Source: Acidithiobacillus sp. (GTDB lineage Bacteria > Pseudomonadota > Gammaproteobacteria > Acidithiobacillales > Acidithiobacillaceae). Taken from it: a stretch of 14,907 nucleotides of DNA. This document shows, in pieces, positions 7,830 through 14,034 of the stretch. The stretch lies in the NCBI GenBank assembly GCA_028065135.1, contig JAPTWR010000203.1:1-14907 (forward strand). The letters run 5' to 3'. The translations under genes and the position numbers were made by a program. Position 1 is the first letter of the stretch, and every line of letters starts with the position of its first letter. Below the pieces are notes generated by a model that made no database searches, was not told the DNA's origin, and saw nothing but the letters and a program-made list of their open reading frames with translations.

Positions 7830-8513
7830 ATGGGAAGGGAAGCGAGAATACACCGGCAGAGGCGCGAGGCCGGTATAGAAACTTATCGTGGGATGGCGCC
7901 GCAGAAACTGAGCATCGTCGAGATTGGGCGCGAAGATGTCCAGTCCATCAGCACGGTGGCAACGGTGTCTTTCCTGAAGGACTTCGTGCATCGCCACGGT
8001 CTCATCACTCTATTGCGAGACGGACTTCCACAATATGGCGGCAGTCAGGGTTTTTTGGGGTTTTCGTTCAGCGGATATGACGTCGATTACCGCGAAATCT
8101 GGGAGATCCCGGAAGTGCGAAATTACGTTCAGACGCTACTGCAAGATTTCCCCTTGTTTCCCTTCTTGCTGGTAGACCAGGCTGAAACTTCGCGAGGGCA
8201 GATCAGCCCGCTTCTGGAGTCTGGCGCCAATCTGTTTTTCCTGACGGGAATCGAACCGGAGAGACCCGTATCGGGTCGCGGTGGCGTGATGATGTCCAAC
8301 CGCGTTTTTTTGAACGTACTGCGGACGCTGGCGGCGTCGGCCACCCGTCAGGGGGTGGCGGACTTTTGTGCCGCTGATGCTGGCTTGGCCGCCATGCTGC
8401 CCGGCCTGGTGGACACGAAGTACCGGCGACTGTTTTCCCAGGCTACCGGCATTTCCGTGACCAACCACCAGCAGGCGTCGGATTTTTCTCCAATCGCTGC
8501 CTTTGCCATGTAA
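7830..8513 (+). CDS. Hypothetical protein (227 aa)
   Basis: Not confidently recognised. The start ATG 7830 follows a TTGAGGG stretch at suitable distance and gives a basic opening MGREARIHRQRREAG. The middle contains GFSFSGYDVDYREIWEIPEV (residues about 77-96) followed by RNYVQTLLQDFPLFPFLLVDQ. The pattern GYD-D-REIWEIPEVR followed by a hydrophobic FP..FLL stretch vaguely recalls the CRR6/DUF1817-type proteins, but I would not assign it. The second half has SGANLFFLTGIEPERP and a helical stretch VFLNVLRTLAAS. No signal peptide or membrane helix is evident. It is last in its block: a hairpin follows its TAA immediately. Another frame starting at 7814 is open for 88 codons but lacks these features and was not called. 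Confidence 0.68.
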   Translation: MGREARIHRQRREAGIETYRGMAPQKLSIVEIGREDVQSISTVATVSFLKDFVHRHGLITLLRDGLPQYGGSQGFLGFSFSGYDVDYREIWEIPEVRNYVQTLLQDFPLFPFLLVDQAETSRGQISPLLESGANLFFLTGIEPERPVSGRGGVMMSNRVFLNVLRTLAASATRQGVADFCAADAGLAAMLPGLVDTKYRRLFSQATGISVTNHQQASDFSPIAAFAM

Positions 8514-8545
8514 TGGCGCAATAAGCGCCATTCACCCGTCTTTTT
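8512..8545 (+). terminator. Probable rho-independent terminator
   Basis: An 8-bp perfect stem AATGGCGC / GCGCCATT (8512-8519 and 8525-8532) with the five-base loop AATAA begins inside the TAA stop of the 227-aa gene. A T-rich run (TCTTTTTAT) follows from about 8540, about eight bases after the stem rather than directly adjacent. The placement between blocks supports termination, but the delayed T-run makes a weak or partial terminator possible. Confidence 0.6.
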
Positions 8546-8608
8546 ATCAGCATTCAGCGTTGTTCGCCATGGGATAATCGCACCATTGTACGGATGTGAT
8601 GGGCGGAC

Positions 8609-9025
8609 ATGGCGATACGAAAGAAACATTTTGGTTGCGGACACAGCGGACTTGGCCGCTTTTGTCACCGATGCGCCCAGGCCCTCGACCTGCAACGCCG
8701 GCCACAGCAGAAGTCCCGGGATCAAATTGATCCCGAAGTGTCCCCAAGCACCGACTTCCGCCCGGCGGACGGTGGCGAACCGATATCCCTGTCTGTGCTT
8801 CCCACTCCGTGCCTGACGCAAAAAGCCCTGTCCATACTAGCGGACATCGTGGATCATCGCGCACCATACACGCGCTACGGCGGGAAGCGGCTCTATTTCG
8901 ATCGCTCCATCATTTCTGTGCCGATTGGTTACCACTACCGTCTGTTGCTGCGGGAACTGGAAGACCGTCGCAAAATCCCGCTCCAGATCATGTCTCACGA
9001 AACCTATAACCACTACCATGGTTAG
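8609..9025 (+). CDS. Zinc-binding small protein (DUF7682-like N-terminus), 138 aa
   Basis: The N-terminus KKHFGCGHSGLGRFCHRCAQ has the arrangement C10-x-H12 ... C19-H-x-C22, a compact CGH/CHRC zinc-binding motif as in the DUF7682-type proteins; naming that family is from memory and moderate. Residues 30-65 are polar and probably disordered. The C-terminal part (about 68-134: LTQKALSILADIVDHRAPYT, GKRLYFDRSIISVPI, YRLLLRELEDR, QIMSHETYNHY) has the strand-helix rhythm of a small toxin-like or RNA-binding fold, but no antitoxin gene is adjacent. The start ATG 8609 has only a weak GGGCGG upstream. Role unknown; DNA, RNA or protein binding are all possible. A promoter may lie in the gap after the preceding terminator, though I see no good -35/-10 pair. 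Confidence 0.65.
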   Translation: MAIRKKHFGCGHSGLGRFCHRCAQALDLQRRPQQKSRDQIDPEVSPSTDFRPADGGEPISLSVLPTPCLTQKALSILADIVDHRAPYTRYGGKRLYFDRSIISVPIGYHYRLLLRELEDRRKIPLQIMSHETYNHYHG

Positions 9026-9122
9026 CCGCAATCGTGTTCCAACCCGTCGCGCGAAAATCGCAGAGCGGCAAGCCCCTCGTGTTGTAATGGGTTTATCCCA
9101 TCCACACAGCGAGGATTCTGCA
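9026..9122 (+). promoter_or_regulatory. Possible promoter/operator upstream of the ParB-like gene
   Basis: This 97-base gap carries a dyad ATGGG-TTTAT-CCCAT at 9087-9101, with a TGTAAT (9083-9088) that could act as a -10 box overlapping it. No convincing -35 was found. GAGG about eight bases before ATG 9123 is the ribosome binding site. A dyad overlapping a -10 box would suit autoregulation by the downstream DNA-binding protein, but that is inference. Confidence 0.3.
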
Positions 9123-10055
9123 ATGGCAGCACAGAAAAACGCTTCGTCACACGGCATAATTGAGATCGGCACCAAACGGATGAAGCTCAAGGAATGGTGC
9201 AACCTGCCTTGTTTTGATGGCCAGCGCAATACGGAACTTCGACTTGAAAAAGCGATTCGTCCTGGAGGGCATTTATCCGGTGACTTCATGCCCACATGGA
9301 CTAAAGTGGCGGCATACTATCTCGATGGGGTGCTGCATATTGTGGACGGACACACCCGCGCGCTGGGTTGGAAGACCGGGAAGGTAACCCCTCCGCCCGA
9401 TGGCATGGTGAAAGTCGATGTGTACGAAGTGCATTCCCCTGAAGAAGCACAGGAATTGTATGACACCTTCGACAATGACAAAACCAGCAAGAACACCGCG
9501 GACAAAATCTACGGCAAAATGCGGCAGATGGGGTTGACTGACCAACTGAAAACAGCCTTTTTGAAAAATGGTGGATTCGCCCATGCCTTGAAAATGGCCG
9601 CCGGTCCCAGAGTGTCGATTGACCTGCTCCTACCCCGTGTTCAGGACGCACTACTGTTGCTGGACCAGATTAATCCGAAGAAGGGGCTTTTCCGTACCGG
9701 CATCCTGGCTGCGGCCTTTGTGACGATTCGTGCATTCGGCCAGGAAGCGGTGACTCAATTCTGGGGTCCGTACAATGCGCGTGACTTCGTGGTAAAGGGC
9801 AAGAAGATGAATGGTCCCGCTGCCCTGGACAAGCGCAATCAGCTTTTTCTCTTGGCGCATTTGCGCGGTGGGGAGGAAGAAAAGGCGATCTGCCTCTATG
9901 CCATGGACGTTTGCCAGAAGCATCTGGCTGGCAAAACCATCCTGCTGACCAGCGAACCGCGGTTTGACGAAATGATTGATGAAATGCTGGATCTGGAAAA
10001 GATACCGGCCTTTTGCAAGCGGTTGGGCCTTGAGTACGGAGCGGGGAGCAAATAA
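9123..10055 (+). CDS. ParB-like (ParB/Srx fold) protein, 310 aa
   Basis: The N-terminal third carries the ParB/sulfiredoxin-fold signature: LHIVDGHTRALGWKTGK (residues 71-87), where VDGHTR corresponds to the (V/I)DGxHR nucleotide-binding loop of ParB-like nucleases and CTPases. Flanking strands are VKVDVYEV (96-103) and HSPEEAQELYDTFDN (104-118). The remainder is helical (about 120-300) without a clear helix-turn-helix. I chose ATG 9123 because GAGG lies upstream and homology-like sequence begins just after; an in-frame ATG at 9087 has no ribosome binding site and would add 12 residues. No ParA ATPase is in the window, so a partition role is uncertain. ParB-fold proteins on plasmids and phages also act as DNA nicking or regulatory proteins. 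It precedes the TnpB-like gene by 83 bases. Confidence 0.72.
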   Translation: MAAQKNASSHGIIEIGTKRMKLKEWCNLPCFDGQRNTELRLEKAIRPGGHLSGDFMPTWTKVAAYYLDGVLHIVDGHTRALGWKTGKVTPPPDGMVKVDVYEVHSPEEAQELYDTFDNDKTSKNTADKIYGKMRQMGLTDQLKTAFLKNGGFAHALKMAAGPRVSIDLLLPRVQDALLLLDQINPKKGLFRTGILAAAFVTIRAFGQEAVTQFWGPYNARDFVVKGKKMNGPAALDKRNQLFLLAHLRGGEEEKAICLYAMDVCQKHLAGKTILLTSEPRFDEMIDEMLDLEKIPAFCKRLGLEYGAGSK

Positions 10056-10069
10056 CTGATGCCTGATTT

Positions 10070-10077
10070 CTGTACAA
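10070..10077 (+). repeat. CTGTACAA half-site upstream of the TnpB-like gene
   Basis: CTGTACAA occurs here, in the 83-base gap before the TnpB-like gene, and again as both arms of the palindrome at 11511-11528 at the gene's 3' end. The gap otherwise holds no coding frame; its last bases (AAGGATATTTTGAA) supply a ribosome binding site for ATG 10139. Confidence 0.5.
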
Positions 10078-10138
10078 AACTGGTCATATTTGCTCGAAAC
10101 GATCAACAGTTATCGACAGATACCAAGGATATTTTGAA

Positions 10139-11536
10139 ATGACTACCGCAACACGCACATTACAAGCTGATGTTCCCGATGTCTTGCACCCGATCTGCAA
10201 AGCCATGGGCATTGTGCGGGCGGACATCTGGCAGCGTTATGGGGCATTGGGGACCGTGGGCAAGTCAGCCAACGATGTGCGCAAGGAAATCTCGGCGGCG
10301 CGGTTGTACGTGGACCTTCCGGTGGACGGCACCATCCGCAACGAAACCACCAAGGATATCGTCAACGACATACTGCTATACAAGGCTGCGGCCATGCAGA
10401 AGGTGCGGAAAGCCGTCGCCGCACGGACCAATGTGGCATCTGAACGCAAGCGCCTCTACACGCTGCTTCGCAAGGATCAGTGGCTCACCGACAACTTTCT
10501 GCACCGGCAGATGCGCAAGCATTTCCGTCATGGAAAATCGCACGTTGCCAACCAGTTCGTCGTCCGCTCCGACAAATACACCACGGAAGTAGTGGACGGG
10601 CACTTGACCATAGTTGTCCATATCGCACCGAAATATGGCGCACCAATCCGATTGACCACTACGTCCAGCGGCAAGAATGTAAACCTGTCAGGCAGCAATC
10701 TTCGCATCATCGTCAAGGATGGCTGCACAGAAATCCACTACGCCACCACGAAAGAGGCTGGGCGTCCTTGCGGCAGTCAAATGACGGGCATCGATAAAGG
10801 CTATACGGAAGCGTTCACGGATTCGGATGGCATGGCGCATGGAAAATCCTTCGGCGCGGTGCTGACGGAATATAGCGATAAAGCATCCGCGACGGGAAAG
10901 GCGCGAAACAAGTTATATGCACTAGAGAAGAAACATCGGGAAGCGGGCCGCACCGCTAAAGCGGACCATATCAAACTCTGCAATCTCGGACGCATCAAGA
11001 TTGATAACCGCAAGGAGCGCACGCATAAGCAACTGCGCACCATCGCGTACCAATCAGCACACTCGATTGTGGACAAAGCGGCCGTGGTGGTTTCAGAGGA
11101 TTTAACGGCTCCCATTGCCAAAAAAAAGGTATGGAAGCGGTACAACAGACGTATGAGTACATGGGCCAAAGGCGTGCTCGCCGAAGCCCTGGACTCCGTA
11201 TGTACGCAGCGACAGGCGGAACACTGCCTGGTGAATGCAGCCTACACATCGCAAATGGACTCCGTTACGGGTTTGCTGGAAGGCAAGCGCGTGGCGGATA
11301 AGTTTTACCGTGCAAACGGGGATGTGCTCCAGGCTGACCACAATGCTGCGTTGAATGTGCTGAGAAGGTACGAAGATACCGAGATAACTCGGTTCACTCC
11401 CTACAAGGAAGTCCGACGTATTCTTCTGGCACGTTCTCCGGCGCAACTGAGCGTCAAGGGGCACGAGTTGCAGGTGATGTCTGCCTATCAACCGTGTGCG
11501 GATAAATCCTCTGTACAATTTTGTACAGGTTTATAG
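10139..11536 (+). CDS. TnpB-like RuvC nuclease lacking zinc-ribbon cysteines
   Basis: A 465-aa protein of the TnpB/Cas12 superfamily, RNA-guided DNA nucleases. All three RuvC catalytic acids are visible: D219 in MTGIDKGYTEAFTDSDG (motif I), E320 in AVVVSEDLTAPI (motif II) and D400 in QADHNAALNVLRR (motif III). The N-terminal ~200 residues would form the recognition/wedge part. Where TnpB usually has a four-Cys zinc ribbon between motifs II and III (SQxCxxCG ... CxxCG), this protein reads SQMDSVTG ... FYRANG: the expected cysteines align with D374, T377, Y390 and N393. The ATG has AAGGA eight bases upstream. There is no TnpA, and the next gene begins 12 bases after the stop, so this is not a typical IS605/IS607 copy. 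It may be a domesticated TnpB or a type V-U-like effector. No CRISPR array is in the window. Confidence 0.85.
   Translation: MTTATRTLQADVPDVLHPICKAMGIVRADIWQRYGALGTVGKSANDVRKEISAARLYVDLPVDGTIRNETTKDIVNDILLYKAAAMQKVRKAVAARTNVASERKRLYTLLRKDQWLTDNFLHRQMRKHFRHGKSHVANQFVVRSDKYTTEVVDGHLTIVVHIAPKYGAPIRLTTTSSGKNVNLSGSNLRIIVKDGCTEIHYATTKEAGRPCGSQMTGIDKGYTEAFTDSDGMAHGKSFGAVLTEYSDKASATGKARNKLYALEKKHREAGRTAKADHIKLCNLGRIKIDNRKERTHKQLRTIAYQSAHSIVDKAAVVVSEDLTAPIAKKKVWKRYNRRMSTWAKGVLAEALDSVCTQRQAEHCLVNAAYTSQMDSVTGLLEGKRVADKFYRANGDVLQADHNAALNVLRRYEDTEITRFTPYKEVRRILLARSPAQLSVKGHELQVMSAYQPCADKSSVQFCTGL
11511..11528. repeat. Perfect palindrome CTGTACAA-TT-TTGTACAG
   Basis: Two 8-base arms in perfect inverted repeat separated by TT, lying within the last codons of the TnpB-like gene and 20 bases before the methylase start at 11549. 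The size and symmetry are typical of a dimeric repressor operator. As RNA it could fold into a seven-pair hairpin, but there is no T-run after it, so a terminator is unlikely. Together with the CTGTACAA at 10070-10077 it brackets the TnpB-like gene. Confidence 0.6.
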
Positions 11537-11548
11537 GAGCAGCAAATA

Positions 11549-12526
11549 GTGGATCCGGTTTTTCAGTGGTTCGGGGGGAAGCGCATGATCGCCAATGAGG
11601 TCTGGAAGCGGCTGGGCAAAGTCACCCGTTATATCGAGCCTTTTGCCGGTTCGGCGGCGGTATTACTCGCACGGCCGGAGTTCCAGGGCAGGGAGGTCAT
11701 TAACGACCTGGATGGTTATCTGGTCAATTTTTGGCGGGCGGTAAAAGCTGACGTTGAAGGTGTTGCCGCGGAACTGGTATCTCCGATCAGCGAATTGGAC
11801 CTCATTGCGCGCAAGCGGGTGTTTGTCAGAGAAGCGGAATCGCTCACGGAACGGCTGAAGGCTGACCCCAAATGGTACGACCGCGAAATGGCCGCTTGGT
11901 GGTTTCATGGACATTCCGCATCGGTTGGCAATCGTTGGCTGCGCGTCAATGAAATGCCCAACAAGTTCATGCCGGCCATGGATACCAGAAGCATTTCCGA
12001 CCGGATTAGCGATCTTCGTGCTGTGCAGCAGCGTCTGGTGGATGTATTCATTCTCTGCGGTGAATGGCAACGGGCACTGGATTCTGAAAAAGTGACGTTT
12101 AATGGAAGCGACACCGTCGGGATTTTTTTTGATCCACCATACGGGGCGCCACGCACTACCAAAATTTACGCGGACGATCGCATGGACGTGGCCGCTGACG
12201 TGACCCGTTGGTGCCTGGAACATGGCGACGACAAGCGGCTGCGCATGGTGGTTGCCGGATATGCGGGAGAGCACGCGGAACTCGAAGAAGCGGGTTGGAC
12301 CACGCATAGTTGGATGGCCCAGGGCGGACATGGCAACCGGCGTGCGGATCGCAGCAATGACAACCGCACCAAGGAAACCCTGTGGATAAGCCCGCACTGT
12401 CAAAAGATTGAGAAACAGGTGCAGATGAACTTGTGGGTAGCCGTGGACAATGATCCATCGCTTTCCGAGCCTGTCGATATTGCGGAAAACCACGACCTGT
12501 CCGTGCAGGCTGCATCCTGCGGATAA
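11549..12526 (+). CDS. D12-class N6-adenine DNA methyltransferase (Dam-like)
   Basis: A 325-aa orphan methylase that transfers a methyl group from S-adenosylmethionine to adenine N6. The Dam/DpnM (MethyltransfD12) motifs are in order: FQWFGGKR (5-12, cofactor loop), YIEPFAGSAAVLL (28-40, motif I), NDLDGYLVNFWRAVK (52-66), and IFFDPPYGA (192-200, motif IV with D195-PPY). The start is GTG 11549 with AGGAG (11536-11540) upstream; no earlier start fits since the TnpB-like gene ends at 11536. No restriction partner gene is adjacent, though a DNA-cleaving enzyme class (TnpB-like) sits immediately upstream. Such orphan methylases on mobile elements usually protect the element from host restriction or regulate genes; recognition site is not readable from sequence. 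Confidence 0.9.
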   Translation: MDPVFQWFGGKRMIANEVWKRLGKVTRYIEPFAGSAAVLLARPEFQGREVINDLDGYLVNFWRAVKADVEGVAAELVSPISELDLIARKRVFVREAESLTERLKADPKWYDREMAAWWFHGHSASVGNRWLRVNEMPNKFMPAMDTRSISDRISDLRAVQQRLVDVFILCGEWQRALDSEKVTFNGSDTVGIFFDPPYGAPRTTKIYADDRMDVAADVTRWCLEHGDDKRLRMVVAGYAGEHAELEEAGWTTHSWMAQGGHGNRRADRSNDNRTKETLWISPHCQKIEKQVQMNLWVAVDNDPSLSEPVDIAENHDLSVQAASCG

Positions 12527-12543
12527 TTTGAAGGAGCGTTATC

Positions 12544-13440
12544 ATGTTGCAGAAGGTTACTGATCCTACGGGCAATATCCAGAAAGGCCCGTTCAAGAAA
12601 GGCGGAAGTGGAAGTTACTTTAACAAAGAGGCGTTAGCGGGTGAAATCATCGCGCTACTGAGCGTGCGTCCGTCGTTACGTGCCGGCGAAATCGACCGGC
12701 GCTGTCCCAATTCGCCAGAGCAACAGGCTGTGTCGGATACCTTGCGGCAAATGCGGAAGCAGGGCCTGGTTCAGATGAGCCCACAAAAAACCTGGAGGCT
12801 GTGTGAAGGCGTTCAGTACAGCGCTGAACACATGGAATCGGTGCTCATGTTTGACGAGAAAGCGGCAACACCTGTGGACATAGGCGTACTTAAGGAGAAA
12901 TTACTTGACGCATTGCGCGAGGCATTTTATCAGCCGAGGAAGAAACATTTGACGCACACGGAACTGGTGGCCAGATTTGTCGCCAATGGTGAAGGCACAA
13001 AGCACGCCATATCGCAGGCGCTGGAGCAATTGGTGAAAGAAGGTTTGCTGATCAAGCCCGGCGATCGCGTACATGACTATATGTATAATTACGCTTATTT
13101 TGCTAAGCATCCGAGTTTGTTTGACAGTTTGCCTGACACCGATGATCCATCCTCGCACTCGCCGGAACCGGTTGACGTGGAATCACGGCACGATGATTTC
13201 ACGACAGCAAAGACCAATTCTGGTAATGACCAATTAGAGTCATCCACGGGTTATGACGGCGCACGATTGGATAAAATCTGGTTTTCTGACCTCGCTGCCA
13301 GCGATCACGACCCAGACGATAGCGATGAAAGTGAATCCGACCGCCGTCGCCGTAAAATGCGGATACGACGGCGCGTATTAGTGGCGCAAACGCGGATTCA
13401 GGTTCAGGTTCGTCGGCGGCACAAGGTGAGCGAGGAATAA
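12544..13440 (+). CDS. Two-winged-helix-like protein with acidic-then-basic tail, 298 aa
   Basis: No named family is recognised. AAGGAG eight bases before ATG 12544 fixes the start. Residues about 28-87 look like a winged helix (EIIALLSVRPSLRAGEI, then VSDTLRQMRKQGLVQMSPQK with the wing TWRL). A second similar unit follows at about 115-185 (LLDALREAFYQ, LTHTELVARFVANG, AISQALEQLVKEGLLIKPG, then YMYNYAYF). Two such units in tandem suggest DNA binding, either as a regulator or as an element maintenance protein. Residues about 198-262 are acidic and Ser-rich (DTDDPSSHSPEP, DHDPDDSDESESD), then residues 267-293 are strongly basic (RRRRKMRIRRR ... VRRRHK), a charge switch expected for a nucleic-acid-binding or regulated tail. 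It sits between the methylase and a deoxyribosyltransferase-like gene. Confidence 0.68.
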   Translation: MLQKVTDPTGNIQKGPFKKGGSGSYFNKEALAGEIIALLSVRPSLRAGEIDRRCPNSPEQQAVSDTLRQMRKQGLVQMSPQKTWRLCEGVQYSAEHMESVLMFDEKAATPVDIGVLKEKLLDALREAFYQPRKKHLTHTELVARFVANGEGTKHAISQALEQLVKEGLLIKPGDRVHDYMYNYAYFAKHPSLFDSLPDTDDPSSHSPEPVDVESRHDDFTTAKTNSGNDQLESSTGYDGARLDKIWFSDLAASDHDPDDSDESESDRRRRKMRIRRRVLVAQTRIQVQVRRRHKVSEE

Positions 13441-13443
13441 CCG

Positions 13444-13983
13444 ATGCGCAAAATCTATGTTGCCGGTCCAGACATTTTTCGGCCTACATGGCCAGACACT
13501 GCCCGCAAGATCGTCAATGCCTGTGCATCGTGGGGATTGGAGGCGTTGCTGCCCATACCGGCGGATCAAAGTCTGGACCGTCCTGAAGTCCCGGGCATCA
13601 CCATGCCCGGCAAGGCGCAAGATGCGAACGCCGTGTTTGCGTCTTGCCTGGACATGATCCGATCCTGCGATGCGGTGGTGGCCAACATTACTCCGTTCCG
13701 CGGGGACGAGCCGGACTCTGGCACGGTGTTCGAGATTGCCACGGCATACGCCCTGGGGAAGCCCGTGGTGGCCTATACGCGGGATACCCGGCTGACGCAT
13801 GAGCGCCATGCCCACAACGGCAATAACACCGCATATGGGGCATTGGTGTGCCGGTCTGGATACCTGGTTGAGCAGTTCGATCTGCCTTGCAACGTGATGG
13901 TGGCACAGGCATGCAAGGCCATCGTTTTTGGAGATGTCATCAGCGCTTTGCTTGCCTTGAAAAATTTGAGTTTCGATGCTTGA
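13444..13983 (+). CDS. Nucleoside 2-deoxyribosyltransferase-like protein
   Basis: A 179-aa protein matching the nucleoside 2-deoxyribosyltransferase family (PF05014). Seen: the opening strand KIYVAGPDIF (3-12), CDAVVANITPFRGDEPDSGT (75-94), then VFEIATAYALGKPVVAYT (95-112), where E97 is the expected catalytic Glu after SGT, and FDLPCNVMVA (145-154), which corresponds to the family's N-L-M segment. It is usually an enzyme of base exchange between deoxynucleosides, but relatives in defence systems hydrolyse nucleotides, and the fold is shared with SLOG and TIR-like domains. The start ATG 13444 lies three bases after the previous stop, and the end of that gene (GAGCGAGGAATAA) contributes the ribosome binding site. 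It is the last gene before a long non-coding region; substrate cannot be inferred. Confidence 0.82.
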   Translation: MRKIYVAGPDIFRPTWPDTARKIVNACASWGLEALLPIPADQSLDRPEVPGITMPGKAQDANAVFASCLDMIRSCDAVVANITPFRGDEPDSGTVFEIATAYALGKPVVAYTRDTRLTHERHAHNGNNTAYGALVCRSGYLVEQFDLPCNVMVAQACKAIVFGDVISALLALKNLSFDA

Positions 13984-14000
13984 TCTTTTCTCGCAAATTT

Positions 14001-14028
14001 TTGTGTCGACGAACTTCGTGTGTATAAT
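14001..14028 (+). promoter_or_regulatory. Sigma70-type promoter
   Basis: The -10 box TATAAT (14023-14028) is a perfect consensus preceded by GTG. The best -35 is TTGTGT (14001-14006), 16 bases upstream, which keeps the TTG core only. Transcription would start near 14035. This is the best promoter-like sequence in the window. Confidence 0.65.
14009..14019. promoter_or_regulatory. Operator-like dyad ACGAA-C-TTCGT within the promoter spacer
   Basis: A perfect 5-bp inverted repeat around one central C lies between the -35 and -10 boxes, a position where a bound protein would block RNA polymerase. No regulator is assigned; the two-winged-helix protein at 12544 is one candidate within the window, by proximity only. 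Confidence 0.5.
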
Positions 14029-14034
14029 GATTTT

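Noticed and set aside
7814..8080. 88-codon open frame at the start of the 227-aa gene
   Set aside because: It overlaps the better-supported frame from 7830 and its translation is low-complexity in character without motifs.
10056..11548. CRISPR array or typical IS605/IS607 ends beside the TnpB-like gene
   Set aside because: No direct repeats with regular spacing exist in the window, no transposase A gene is present, and the next gene starts 12 bases after the stop. Flanks outside the window remain unseen.
11663..12493. 276-codon open frame on the minus strand
   Set aside because: It is opposite the well-supported D12 methylase and shows no motif of its own.
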